Positions 44,333 through 55,689 of a DNA stretch of 64,000 nt are shown here, piece after piece. Every line of letters starts with the position of its first letter. Within the stretch, counting starts at the first letter, position 1. Under the pieces are notes generated by a model. The model had not been told where the DNA came from, did no database searches, and saw nothing but the letters and a program-made list of their open reading frames with translations. The stretch comes from Prorocentrum cordatum. Lineage: Eukaryota; Sar; Dinophyceae; Prorocentrales; Prorocentraceae. The DNA lies in NCBI GenBank assembly GCA_963575745.1, contig CAUYUJ010014179.1, positions 366,153 through 430,152 on the forward strand, given 5' to 3'. Position numbers and translations under genes: made by a program.

Positions 44333-45999
44333 GAAAGAGCGTGTTCTACCGCTGCTGGCGGAAAACTAGGGAGGGTCACTGGGGGTTCCCAACCCGTCCC
44401 CCCCCCCCACCCCAAGTCCATCATGAAAAGGGGGGGGTCCTTACCGGTTCGATCCCCGCCCCCTCCTCGAAAACTGGGGGGGGGTCACTACCTGTTCGAA
44501 GGCCCCCTCTTCCTCGCCGCTGGCAAGTGATTCCCGATCCTCGGGACAGTTGGACACTGGCGGGGATACTGGGACAGTGGTGGGGAAGGTGGTGGTGGCG
44601 ACAGTGGTGTGGGAACAGTGGGACAGTGGTGCGGACAGTGGTGGGAACTTCGAACGGTGGTGGTGGGGACAGTGGTGAGGGAACAGAGGGACTGTGGTGG
44701 GGACAGTGGGACAGTGGTGGGGACCCCAGTGGTGGGGACAGTGGTGAAGGCGGTGGTGAGGACGGTGGTGGGACAGTAGTACAGTGGGGAAAGTGGTGGG
44801 GACAGTGGGACTGTGGTGGGGACACTGGGGACAGTGGGACAGCACAGTGGGACAGTGGCGGGGACAGTGGGGACAGTGGGACAGTGGTGGCAACAGTGGG
44901 GACAGTGGGACAGTGGTGGGGACCGTGGGGAAAGTGGGGAGAGTGGGACCGTGGTGGGACAATGGTGGGGAGAGTGCGGACAGTGAGACACTGATGGGGG
45001 CACTGGTGGGAATAGTGGGAACAATGGTGGGAACAGTGGGGACAGTGGGACAGTGGTTGGGATTGTGGGGCAGTGTTGGGGACGGTGGTGGTGGGGACAG
45101 TGGTGTGGGAACAGTGGGAATGTGGTGGGGACAGTGGGACAGTGGTGGTGACAGTGGTGGTGGGGACAGGGGTGAGGGCGGTGGCAAGGACGGTGATGGG
45201 ACAATGGTACAGAGGTGCAGTGGGGACAGTGGTGGGGACAGTGGGGACGGTGGTGGGAACAGTGGGACAGCTCAGTGGGACAGCGGCGGGGACAGTGGGA
45301 CAGTGGGACAGTGGGGACAGTGGGGACAGTGGGACAGTGGTGGGGACCGTAGGGAAAGTGGGACAGTGGGACCGTGTCGGGAATAGTGGTGGGGACAGTG
45401 GGGACAGTGCGACAGTGGTGGGGGCACTGGTGCGCTGGTGGGGACAGTGGTGACGGTGGTGGGAACGGTGGAACGGCAGAGTGGGGACAGTGGTTGTGGG
45501 GACAGTGGTGCTGGGGCAGCAGTGGGGCCTGTGGCGCGGGCGGTGGTGGGGACCCGGGAGTCGTTTGCCGCTGGTGAGTGTGGGGTGGGGGGGGGGTTCG
45601 AACCGGTAGTGAACCTTTACCCACCACTTACACCACAGCGTACCCACGACAACCAACACTTAACACGGACCATACTTTACACTACCCGGTTTGCTGGGGG
45701 GTGGGGGGGGGTCGACTTGGTAGTGACCGCCCTGGTTTCTCTGGAGGAAAGGGGGGCCGATGTGTAGCCCACCCCCCCTCGCATTTCAATGGGGGAGTCC
45801 GAGCCCGTTTGTGACCCCCCCGTTTTTCCCGAGGATGGGGGGGGGTAGGGGGGGTTTTGCCAGGGGAAGGGGGGTGGGGGGGAGGAGTTTCCAGCAGAGG
45901 GGGGGGAGGGATTTTCGAAAGGGGGGGGGGCCCCGGGTTCCGGAGGAAGAGATGGGGGAGTTTTCCAAAGTAAAGCGGCGGTGTATCGCACTCTTTTTT
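44333..45999 (+). mobile_element. G-rich element with terminal inverted repeats, copy 2
   Basis: Left end GAAAGAGCGTGTTCTACCGC, continuing TGCTGGCGGAAAAC, identical to copy 1 over its first 30-plus bases. Right-end blocks GGGTTCCGGAGGAA and AAAGTAAAGCGGCGGTG are shared with copy 1. The core is about 1 kb of GACAGTGGTGGGGACAGTGG-type minisatellite (44,540-45,550), nearly twice as long as in copy 1. A CT microsatellite (45,997-46,033) has grown at the right border and obscures any target-site duplication. Confidence 0.7.
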
Positions 46000-46001
46000 T
46001 T

Positions 46002-46032
<31 letters not shown>

Positions 46033-46156
46033 GATTTTCTCAGTACGGGGTCCCCATAAGTCCCGACCCTGTCGCCAGGGCCCTCTTTTCGTCCCGCCCA
46101 ATGGCCGAAAACGTCGAAGAACCTCCGTCCTGATGTTCTCACTAGACTCGGCCACG

Positions 46157-46275
46157 CGCAGAGGGGGGAAGGCTTCTTAGAAGCACCCTGCTCCTAGAAG
46201 GCGCGGGCCTTGTCTACAGATGTGGGGCCGGCGCCTTCTGAGAAGCAGCCTCCTTCTAAGAACCCCCCCTCTGCG
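46157..46275. mobile_element. Short inverted-repeat element, ~119 bp
   Basis: The left arm CGCAGAGGGGGGAAGGCTTC...AGAAGGCGC mirrors the right arm GCGCCTTCTGAGAAGC...CCCCCCTCTGCG. The arms are about 45 nt with a ~25-nt loop. AGAAGGCG/CTTCTNAGAAG words repeat within each arm. Probably a MITE-like element; single copy here. Confidence 0.7.
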
Positions 46276-47265
46276 ATTCGCTGGATGTCTGGCTCCTCGT
46301 CGTTGGCGCAAGGCATCTCTCGCCCCCAGCTCGCGGCCGGCCCCCGCGAGGCGCCGCCGGAGGCGCCGCCAGCGGCCAAAGAGCCGGCGCCGGCGGCGGC
46401 GTGGGCGGCCACGCAGGCCGCGCAGCCGCGGAGGCGCGGCGCCAGTTGGCAACCGGGCCGCCGACGGGGCCCGGCCAAGACGTTGGCTTGCCAGTCTCGC
46501 GTATCGCATTCGTGGGAGCGGGCTGGGGTCTGAGGTGGCCCAGCATCGGTTCCGGCGAGCAGGAGAGGAGAGGGGAGATCCGAGGAATTCTCGGTTTGAT
46601 TGTTTTTTATGGTTTTTCTGTCTTTGGGAGCTGGTTTCGAGACCTGGGATTGTCAATATCAGATCTGCGGTGAAAAGCTGCACCGGATGGACCCCCGAAG
46701 GGATCCAGGAACCGGTTTGGAACAGATTTGCCCGTATCCCCCCCGCCCAGCTCAGACCCCTTGGCCGCCTCCAACCGACGGGGCTCGACCAAGAGGATCG
46801 CGTTCGTTTTCTCATCGTTCTCGCTTTGTTTTCAGTCGAGGGCTCACCAGTGACCAATCACGGCTCTGGATCTGCGCCGAAGCGTTGGTTTGGTTCATCG
46901 CTCATACATGTTGTTGGCCCAAAGCGCTCTGCAACGGAATCGCATAGAAAACACGCATCATTGTTTTGCCAGGAGGGGGGCAGATACACAGACACAAATA
47001 CCTGTCGATTCCCAAGAGAGTATAGAAACATACGGGACGTGGGGGGGAGGGGGGGGTGGAAGGCAAAATTCCAGAAAATAGGATTATCCCGGCAACGCAA
47101 CCCAACAGCGATGTGTAGAAGCATAGCTGGAAACATTGCCTGTGGTATTCATGTAAGAGCGCTGTTGTAGAATTCTGGTGTTCTCGCAGTCGCATTCGGA
47201 TTCGCAGTGGCAGTCGCAGTGGCAACATCAGCGGCAGTCGCAGTGGCACTGCCAGTAGTTGCAGT
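46276..47265. other. No supportable gene
   Basis: Open frames exist on both strands (46,220-47,170 plus, 46,177-46,857 minus), but they overlap, are biased in composition and lack domains. I leave the region unassigned. Confidence 0.4.
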
Positions 47266-47269
47266 AGCA

Positions 47270-47370
47270 ATAGCTACACTAGCAGCAGCAACAGCAGCAG
47301 CAGCACTAATAGTAACAGTAGTAGTAGCAGTAGAAGTAGTAGTGATGGTAGTAGTGGTAACAGTGAAGTA
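47270..47370. repeat. AGTAGCAGT-type imperfect triplet repeat
   Basis: GTA/GCA triplets, looser than the tract at 47,629. Between the two lie four repeated ~40-bp words around GAAACGACACTGCTATCAAC (47,490-47,600). Confidence 0.7.
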
Positions 47371-47628
47371 GTAGTTGTAGTGTGTGGAGTGAACGAGTAG
47401 GAGTGATGGGAGCAGTGGTAGTAGCAGTAGAAACACTGCTTTCGATAACGGTATCTCCAAATGAGATCTTTGTATAAATGCATTGAGGTCTAAACAAGAC
47501 ACTGCTATCAACGGATGTGATTCGAAACGAGACACTGCTATCAACGGGTTGAGCCTCAAACGACACACTTGCATCAATGAGTGTAGCTCCAAAACAGGCA
47601 CTCCCATGAATGGATTTAGTGTGATGTC

Positions 47629-47832
<204 letters not shown>

Positions 47833-48592
47833 TGGGCACGGACCCGTAAGACCTGAGTCTCCACCGGGGTGCTCGGCGAAACCATTGATGATGATGATGT
47901 GATGATTGAGGAGGATGATGGGATGATGACCGCGCTACTTGGATGTGTTCTGTCCGTTTTTCTCTGCCTCCAACCAAATCATGGAAGACATCTCGCAAAC
48001 GGAAGAGGAGCGCACTGAGGAGCGCCGTGTGAAGCGGACAGTCGGCAAAACTTGCAGGCTGAGAAGCACCGCAGAAACTCGGAGGCTGAGAAGCACCGCG
48101 GCCGCGCAGTCCTACTACTGCTGGAACTAGGATTACAAGTACGCACGCCGAGAAGCACCGTGGACACGCGGGCTCGGATACTTCACCTTTCCCGCTTGTA
48201 TTGCAGGAAATCGCGCCAATCCGGCGGCTGGCAAGTACCGAGGAGGAGTACCGTTCTTGTTCGGACGTTTCTTTATTTCGCTTCGGTATCCGGCCGAACT
48301 GCTTCACGTGTTCGACGAGCGTTTGCAGAGGACCGCTCAATGCAGCACGCTGAGGAGCAGCGCTGTTCCCTGCCGCAGGCTGAGGAGCACCGCTGTTCAA
48401 CGCAGCAGGGTCAGGAGCACCGCCGCCAGACCGAGAACTATCAGCATGGCCTGGCATTAAGGTGCGCAGTAGGCGCTGCGCAGTTCCTTTGAAAGGAAAT
48501 CTTCGAAAGCAGGGCTGTAGCCAAGAAGGCTACGGGGACGATGATGGTGATGAAGATGATGAGTCTTGGAAGTCTGGGAAGTGGAAGAGCAC
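47833..48592. other. No supportable gene
   Basis: Contains short repeats of GCTGAGAAGCACCGC (48,055-48,105) and GCTGAGGAGCACCGCTGTTC (48,345-48,420). No gene is recognised. Confidence 0.4.
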
Positions 48593-49185
48593 GAAGTGGC
48601 GTACAGTTGGCTCCGGGCATTCAAAACGCGGCCCGGGAGTGGAGTTCTGGGAAATGGAAGAACACGAAGTGGCCTACAGTTGGCTCCGGGCATTGAAAAT
48701 GTGGCCCGGGAATGGTGTTCTGGGAAATCCAAGAGCAGGAAGTGGTTTACAGTTGGCTCCGGGCATCCAAAATGTGGCCCGGGAATGGGGTTCTGGGAGG
48801 TCGAAGAGCAGGAAGTAGCCTACAGGTGGCTCCGGGCATCCAAGGTGTGGCCCGGGAATGGAATTCGGGGAAGTCGAAAAGCACGAAGTGGCCTAGAGTT
48901 GGTTTCGGGCATCCAAAATGTTGCCCGGGAATGGAGTTCTGGGAAGTCGAAGAGCACGAAGTGGCTTACAGTTGGCTCTGGGCATCCAAAATGTGGCCTG
49001 GCAGTGGGGTTTTGGGAAGTCGAAGAGCAGGAAGTGGCTTACAGCTTGCTCTGGGCATCCAAAATGTGGCCCGGGAATGGAGTTTTGGGAAGTCGAAGAG
49101 CACGAAGTGGCTTACAGTTGGTTTCGGGTTTCAAAATGTGGCCCGGGCATGGAGTTCTGGGAGGTCGAAGAGCACGAAGTGTGCG
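48593..49185 (+). repeat. 73-bp tandem repeat, about 8 units
   Basis: GAAGTGG recurs at 48,593, 48,666 and 48,739, a 73-bp period, and continues to 49,185. Unit: GAAGTGGCNTACAGTTGGCT, CCGGGCATCCAAAATGTGG, CCCGGGAATGGAGTTCTGGG, AAGTCGAAGAGCAC. Frames across it are artefacts of the period. Confidence 0.9.
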
Positions 49186-49779
49186 ACTGTTTGCTTAAAA
49201 CGAGCCCGGCCCTGAGCCGGGCCCTCGCTGTCCGGATGCCGCCCAGACCTCCCTTCTGAGTCATTACCCAGAGGTTCCAAAACTCAAAAAACTAGAACCG
49301 CCCTCTAGGTTTTAGACCCGCCTCTATTTTCTAGATCCGTGTTGTGATGTGTATTCGTTAATGATGTCGTTTTTTGATATCAGTGCTTGGCTACATACAA
49401 ACCCGTCACAATTTGATGATTTTTCTTTGGTTCCCAAAGATCTTGCAACGCGGCTGGTAGCCACTGGCTAACCGCGGGCAGAAACAACATAACATGCAAG
49501 GCACATGTCGCTCTACGCGCGCGCTCGACAATGGGCCGTTTGTTAATTCAACCGTATGCACCCTTCCGTCGCCCGCGGCCCGTGCCGCTCGTGACGTTTC
49601 ACTCGCGCTCCCCCCCGCGGTTTGTGCGCGGGCCCCTCGAGGCCCTGGCGGCCCCCGGGTGCGGGGGAAGGGAAGCAAGGAGGATGTAGGAGGAGGCGGA
49701 GGCAGAATCTGTTTTTTGTTTCCTCCAACCCGCCGTAGTTTGCAGCGTATTGCACACTGCGTGCGCCCTATCGCCAGCT
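49186..49779. other. No supportable gene
   Basis: Unassigned. A short inverted pattern around CTAGAAC/CCTCTAGG occurs at 49,285-49,335. Confidence 0.4.
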
Positions 49780-51120
49780 GGGCAGGAGGAGGAGGAGGAG
49801 GAGGAGGAGGAGGAGGAGGAGGATGAGGAGGGGGGTAGGAGGAGGAGGAGGCAGGCTGAGGAGGAGGAAGGAGTGTAGGATGAGGATGATGAGGAGAGGA
49901 GGAGGAGGATGAGGAGGAGGAGGAGGAGGAGTCAGGAGGAGGAGTTAGGAGAGGAGGAGGAGGAGGAGGAAGGAGGAGGATGAGGGAGCAGGAGGGAGGA
50001 GGAGGAGGAGGAGGAGGAGGAGGATCATTTTTTGACATCGACCGTGCAAGCTACCCAGCATACGCCCTGCCAGTTGGGCGAGGACTGGCAGGGGACACTC
50101 CCCCAAATCGCCCCGTGCGCGCAAATAGACTTAGATTTTGCGCTCCTGGACGGCGCGACCCAGAAACCTTTCAGAAATTATTTCTGAAAAGGTTCTTGAA
50201 GCAAAAAATGAACGAGCAGTTAGTCAGAGCTCTCCGGCCCGTCTCTCGCGGCGACCAGGGGCTCCTCGTCCTCTTCGAGGGCGAGAGCCGCGCGCACTTG
50301 CGCGAGAGCAGCGCGAGTTACTACAGAGCAGAAACACGAAACGCAAAACGCACCACCACCCATCCTCCTGCGGGGGCCACTCCCTCGCAAGTTTCGAGCC
50401 GCGGCGAGGACGAGGAGGAGGAGGAGGAGGAGGAGGAGGAGGAGGAGGAGGAAGAGGAGGAGGAGGGTAGGAGGAGGAGGAGAGGAGGAAGAGGGAGGAG
50501 GAGGGATGGATGAGAGGATGAGAGAGGAGGAGGGTGAGGAGGGGGATGGGGGAATGAGGAGGAGGAGGAGGAGGAGGAGGGAGGAGGAGGGGAGGAGAGG
50601 GGAGGCGAGGGGAATGAGGAGTAGGCGGTGGGGATGGAGGGAGGAGGAGGAAGGGAGGAAGGGAGAGGAGAGGCGGCGGAGGATGAGAGGGAGGAGAGGG
50701 AAGAGGGGGAGGAAAGGAGGAGGAAGAGGAGGAGGAGGTAGGAGGAGGAGGAGAGGAGGAGGGTAGAAGGAGGGGAGGAGGAGGAGGACGAGAAACATGA
50801 GGAGGGGAGGAGGAGGAGGAGGAGGCGGAGGAGGAGGGGTAGGGGAGGAAGGATGATGAGAGGAGGAAGAGGGAGGAGGAGGAGGAGGTAGGGGGCGGAG
50901 GGAGGCGGGGGAGCGGAGGAGGAGGAGGAGGAAGGGAGGAGGAGGAGAGGATGGGAAAGCGGAGGAGAGGAGGAATAAGGAGCAGCAGGAGGAGGAAGGA
51001 GGAGGAGGAGGACAGAGGAGGAAACGACGAGGACGAGGACGAGTACGAGGACGAGGAGGACGAGGACAAGGACGAGGAGGGGGAGGATGACGAGGAGGAG
51101 GGGGAGGAGGAAGCGGGGAA
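49780..51120. repeat. Long purine (GGA)n region with one unique island
   Basis: Purine-rich GGA tracts at 49,780-50,025 and 50,410-51,120 flank a unique island (50,030-50,405) with a hairpin AACCTTTCAGAAA-TTA-TTTCTGAAAAGGTT at 50,165-50,195. Acidic or proline-rich frames are artefacts. Confidence 0.85.
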
Positions 51121-51177
51121 AGTGCACAGCATCGAGGAGGCACCACATAGCTGAGCTGAAACGCGGAGCGTGCCTTT

Positions 51178-51435
51178 TCTCCTCCTCCTCCTCATCCTTC
51201 TCCTTCTCCTCCTCCTTCTCTCCGCCTCCTCCTCACCTCCCCTCTCCCTCCTCCTCCTCCTCCTCCTCTCCTTCCTCCCCTCACCTCCTCCTCCTCCTCC
51301 TCCCTCCTCCTCCTCCCCTCCTCCTCCTCCCCCCCCCCCGCCTCCTCCTCCTCCTCCTCCCCCCCGCTCCGCCTCCTCCTCCTCCTCCTCCTCCTCCTCC
51401 TCCTCCTCCTCCTCCCCCTCCTCCTCCCCCACGTT
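51178..51435. repeat. (TCC)n pyrimidine tract, opposite to the upstream GGA tract
   Basis: About 250 bp of TCC immediately after the GGA tract, separated by only ~60 bp. The two can pair as a long hairpin. Confidence 0.9.
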
Positions 51436-52407
51436 TGTTCATAATCCTCCTCATCCGTTTCATCATCGCCCTCCGCAGCTCCGATGATTGGCCCTCCTCA
51501 TTGTGTCCCGCCACTCCCTCGATTTCCATCCTCGCCTCCGCACTCGCCACCATCGATGCGACCCTCATCCTCATCGCCGTCTCCATCCTCGCCCTCATCT
51601 TCCTTATCGTCTCCTTATTCTTCTGCCTCCTCGGCCCAATCCTTCTCGCCTGCCCCGTCCTTCTCTAACCCCTCATGGCCATTGCCTTTCATCCTCGTCC
51701 TTACTCCCGCGTTCCTCCTGGCATGCGCCACCTCCCCATCCTGCCCCTCATCCTCCTCATTCCACTCCTCGCCCACCTTCATGGCCCTGCTCCTCCTCGA
51801 AGCTGCTCCCCACTCAACCTGTTCATCATCCTCCTGACCTCCATCCCAGCATTGATCTTCATATGTGCCCTTGCCGTGGCTATCGACGCCGTCACCATCG
51901 CTCCTCCTTACCTTCACCCATCAGTTTCGTCGTCCCCATCGTCTTCCTCGCCCTCGTCATCGCCCTCGTTTGAATCGTCGAGCTCCCCAACCCCAAACCT
52001 TATCCGAATGTATTGTCAGTATCATAATCATATTCGTGTTCCCTCAATCCTCATATCGTCTCCTCAGCGGTTTCTCCCTACTTTGAGCTTCCAATTATTC
52101 ATCAACGTCCCCAGTATTATCATCCTGATTTTCATCGTCCTCCATATCTCAGCCATCATGCTCACTCCCTCTTCCTCTCCTCCCGCACCTCCCCTGGCGT
52201 CCTTCCCACCCTCCCTCCCCCGTCCCATTCCTGCCGTCCTCATCCTGGGCAGGCCCGCTGTCGGCGGCGCTAGCCGCGAATTAGGAGAGCCAGGCCGTCT
52301 GGCGAGGTTCCCGGGTGCCACCTTCGGCGAGGGGCGTCTGGGGGGAGAGAATGAGGATGAGGATGAGGATGAGGAGGGAGGAGCACCAGCTGCAGCAGGC
52401 ACTCGGC
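51436..52407. other. C/T-rich region without a supported gene
   Basis: Biased TCC/TCATCC composition gives serine/proline or leucine/isoleucine-rich frames on plus; none has a domain. The last ~200 bp lead into the 3' side of the minus-strand gene at 52,408. Confidence 0.45.
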
Positions 52408-53298
52408 TCAAGCCTGCTGGACACTGATGCCTTCTTTAGCAACTGCGGCTAAGGCTTTGCAGAAGGCAGTTGGATAGTGCGCTGAGCCCCTCAGCGCCTT
52501 GTTGCCAGTAACACACTTGCCGTCCTTCTTCCAAAACTTGTCGCTCTTGATCAGTCCTGTCGGCCTCGGCTTCACGAGGAGTTTGATGCTGGACGCGCGG
52601 ATATCGGGAGAGACGCACAAGCAGGTCCTCTTCATCATCTCGTGGCCGAACGGGTGCAGGTACGTAGTCAGGATCTTGTGGTTCAAGTCGGCTACGGTCT
52701 CGGCCACCTTCGGGTACTTGAAGTAGTACGAATCGCCTGGTTGCTCGGTAATGCAGTGCACGTCCCTTCTGTGTGCCAAGCGCATCAGCATGCAAAGGCC
52801 GTCTGCTGTATGATTCCCTTCAGTGACGTACTCCTTGGTGGTATCTCCAATTGGGTCCTCGTGGCGACGCGTATATGAGATCGTAAGCCACGTCCAATTG
52901 CTGCATTCGGGCTCCATGAAACAAGTGCCACCGATCATCAGGCGCAGGAGGAGAATGCCAGCCCAGAAAAGGCCAAGGCCAGAATTCAAGTTCTCCGTCG
53001 GGTGACGCCTCTTGTCGAACTCGTGGGCCTTCAACCCTATCTCACGAGCCCTGTGCGATGTCTCCCCAAAGCCTGAGCACAACTCTAATACATGTAGGTC
53101 CCGACGTACGTACTGTTCCACGCTCTTGAGCCCCTTCTCCACGTTATCCACCAGCTCCGCGTGGTCATCCGAGTAGGTGACGTGCTCACGGTACTTCTCG
53201 AGTACGAACTTGGGAACACCGATTGGCGCCGCCTGGCGCTCGAGCCACCGCGGGATGGGCGTGGGCGAGCGCTTTCGGCGAATGCGCTTCGGAGCCAT
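52408..53298 (-). CDS. DNA cytosine-C5 methyltransferase-like protein, 296 aa
   Basis: Probably binds S-adenosylmethionine and may methylate cytosine in DNA. The motif order of C5 methyltransferases is visible: motif I as ELCSGFG (residues 72-78), a motif IV-like block FMEPECSNW with PEC at 130-132 where the family has PPC (the Cys would be the nucleophile), and a motif VI-like TEQPGDSYYF with EQP at 185-187 where ENV or ENP is usual. The start is the ATG at 53,298 (MAPKRIRRKR, a basic nuclear-type N-terminus). The frame is open for 84 more codons upstream but without ATG and through an 11-bp repeat. The protein is short and I see no clear target-recognition region, so activity is uncertain. 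It follows the transposase frame on the same strand after ~320 bp, so the two may belong to one element. Alternative: a catalytically dead or non-DNA methyltransferase. Confidence 0.6.
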   Translation of the reverse strand: MAPKRIRRKRSPTPIPRWLERQAAPIGVPKFVLEKYREHVTYSDDHAELVDNVEKGLKSVEQYVRRDLHVLELCSGFGETSHRAREIGLKAHEFDKRRHPTENLNSGLGLFWAGILLLRLMIGGTCFMEPECSNWTWLTISYTRRHEDPIGDTTKEYVTEGNHTADGLCMLMRLAHRRDVHCITEQPGDSYYFKYPKVAETVADLNHKILTTYLHPFGHEMMKRTCLCVSPDIRASSIKLLVKPRPTGLIKSDKFWKKDGKCVTGNKALRGSAHYPTAFCKALAAVAKEGISVQQA

Positions 53299-53379
53299 GC
53301 CTTGCACGCGAAAGAAGAAGTGGAAGGCGACGCCTGGCTTCAAACAACTCGCTTGGACCAAAATGGCTGCGAAAGCGGC

Positions 53380-53515
53380 GATGTGGTGGATGACGGTGAT
53401 GATGATATCTATGAGGACGATGGCGGGTCGCCAGGCGGGTCGCTGGATGCGTCGCGGGCGGGTCGCTGGGTCGCAGGGTGGGTCGCAGGCAGGTCGCGGG
53501 TCCTTTAAGGTCAGT
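53380..53515. repeat. 11-bp GGCGGGTCGCTGG-type minisatellite
   Basis: Eight to ten imperfect units between the methyltransferase-like start and the transposase stop. Similar to the array at 16,370-16,605. Confidence 0.7.
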
Positions 53516-53621
53516 TCCCATATATTGTTTGTTTGTTTTATATACGGCACGGCCGAGGGGGGGCATTTTTCTGAAGGTGGGGGAGTGCATCAGCAGCACC
53601 ACTCCCTGCAGTCCGCAAGCC

Positions 53622-55674
53622 TCAAACATTGACAAAATACCATTCTGGCTTGAGTCTGCTTAGCACAGACAAGCGCTTACAAATTTGCCGCTCCCACTGG
53701 GAGCGGTGCGTGACCATTGCAATCTTGGCGATGCCAGCGTTCAAGCTCTCATCCAAAAACGTGGAGTACAGCCGTGGGTTCCCAAACTTGGGAATGCATA
53801 AAGACAGGTGCACCCACAGATGGTGCTTTGGCACCAACCTTATATCCGCCCGTTTCAAAGCCGAGCAATGCATGATTGTCATATCCAACAGCGTCTGGCA
53901 GGTGCCCATATCTATTGTAGGGCCAGCTTCTTTTATGATGCGCATATACTCTAATACATTTTCGCCACCCCGTTTTAAATGGGTGGCGTCGCGGGCTCTC
54001 GGAAACTCAGTGCACAAGTGCACGGCCCATTTTACCAAGGGAAAGGTTTCGGCGGCTTTGGTGCTGAGGTCTCCAGAAGGATCTTCGCCAATCATTTTCA
54101 AAGTTAGGTCTCCCAGACGCATGCTGAGGTCTACGCCACTGAAGGAATACCAACTCATTAAGTGGTCCTTCAATCGACGGCAACAAAGATCGCGAACCAC
54201 CTCAATTTCCCCTGAGGCGCCCCATGGATTGAGTTCAATCATCCTCCAGATGACGTGAAACACAAACAAATTCATTACCCCTAGGTAGAGGGTGTGTAAC
54301 GTGTCAACTCTAAAAATGTCAGCCACATTTCCTATTATAGCCGTCTCGAGCAGGGGGTTCCTGCGGAGAATCAAATCTGTGCATGCGCTTCCAATCACGT
54401 GGCGCCTCCAGAACGTGAGAGTGATTGGGAGCGCAGATCGCCGCGTCAAGGCGCCTATGTCAGGCAACGACTTGCTCGGCTCAAGACGGTCGCCGTTCCG
54501 CAGACCGCACTCGGGCACATCAGTTTTGATAGTGCGCCCACCAATTTTTCTTTTGCTCTTCAACCAGCGGAGAGACCCCACAATCAAGGCGAGACGTTCT
54601 GGCGTGTCAACGTCCACTGTAATCTCGCACGATGACGCAAGCTGATCGTAAGTTATCTCAGAACGATCTCCCCACTCAGTTCCTAGCAGCGACACTCCAG
54701 AAAAAACATACATGTTCTCTTTACGGCACTGGCACACAATGCATGGCGCATACTTTGTCGACCAAGACGGAAAGCCGAGCGTCCCGACCCACTCAGCCCA
54801 ATCCCCTTTTATTTGCACCAAACACAGTCTCGCTGGAAGATCTGGCTTGGCCGCGGCGAGCTGGCCATACCATTCTGCGTCGTCCCACTGCGAACCGTCG
54901 TGCCTCAGGACAGGGCGCGTCCCCTTGTTCCCGTGGTCGAATGACCACGCTAAGAATGCCATCACTTGATAGATTGTGCACCAGCCTCTGCATCCGCAGC
55001 GGCACCACTCCGACTTTCGGATACATCCCAAGTAATGCCGTTTTTTCGTAGTGGTGAGATAACAATAGAATGCAACTGCTGAGTCGGCTTTCCCAACGCC
55101 GATACTTTTTGTGAACCGAAAACCGTCCAAATAAAGCGCAGCTGGCGCAGGGCGCTCCCCTGCCTCGAGCGCTCTCTTCACACCAGGGTGATTGTTGTAA
55201 GCGTCTGCCCATTCCAAGCTCTCGGGCCCTTCGCACTTCGTGTCGAGGTAATTGGGGTCGGCCTCGATCTCTGCCGCCAGCACTTCATGCGGGGGCTTGA
55301 ACGGGATGATTGTTTCCCCCCCGCCCGTGGCGAAATCCGAACACTGGAACTTTGATATCGCAGGTCCTCACAGAAGGTGTCCTCTCAAGCACGCGGTTCA
55401 GTTTTTTTTGGTAACTCCCTGTCTGGCCGCCAGGTGTTTTCGCATACTTGTCCCAATCGCCTTCGGAGCCCGATTCCCTGGCAAAGTGACAGGCGATGCA
55501 GAAATCCTTCGCGGACATCGAGCCCGACGCGTACTGCAGCATGAGGTGCTCGAGGAGTGATTGTCCAGCTTCCTCGCGCTTCAGAGCTTCTCCAGCGTCA
55601 GATGCAATATGGTCGATGTCCTCCCATGACCGCCTGACGACGGGTGACTGGGATCGATTGCGCTTCGTTGGCAT
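53622..55674 (-). pseudogene. CACTA/Plavaka-like DDE transposase, one frameshift
   Basis: Likely the transposase of a DNA transposon. The start is the ATG at 55,674 (MPTKRNRSQS); the frame breaks at a run of seven C (plus strand) at 55316-55322 and continues to the stop at 53,622, ~680 residues in total. Features resembling CACTA/Plavaka transposases: an Asp in YLDGFRF (55,125), a Cys pair in APCIVCQC, then DTLHTLYLGV (Asp at 54,303) and a C-terminal PKHHLWVH...LDESLNAG (Glu at 53,748), giving a plausible D-D-E set with the basic/His-rich block before the Glu. This is recognition by motif and order, not by alignment. A single 1-base indel restores continuity (HGRG to ETIIPFKPPHE), so the break is either a recent mutation or a homopolymer error. 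No terminal repeats could be located. Alternative: a dinoflagellate-specific transposase family. Confidence 0.5.
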
Positions 55675-55689
55675 GGAACGTGGAACAGG

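Noticed and set aside
46177-46857. Long minus frame over 46.2-46.9 kb
   Set aside because: It spans the inverted-repeat element and a GC-rich stretch, is Arg-rich as expected for that composition, and competes with an equally long plus frame.
50224-51432. 402-codon minus frame with Pro/Ser/Leu runs
   Set aside because: Translation of purine/pyrimidine tracts only.
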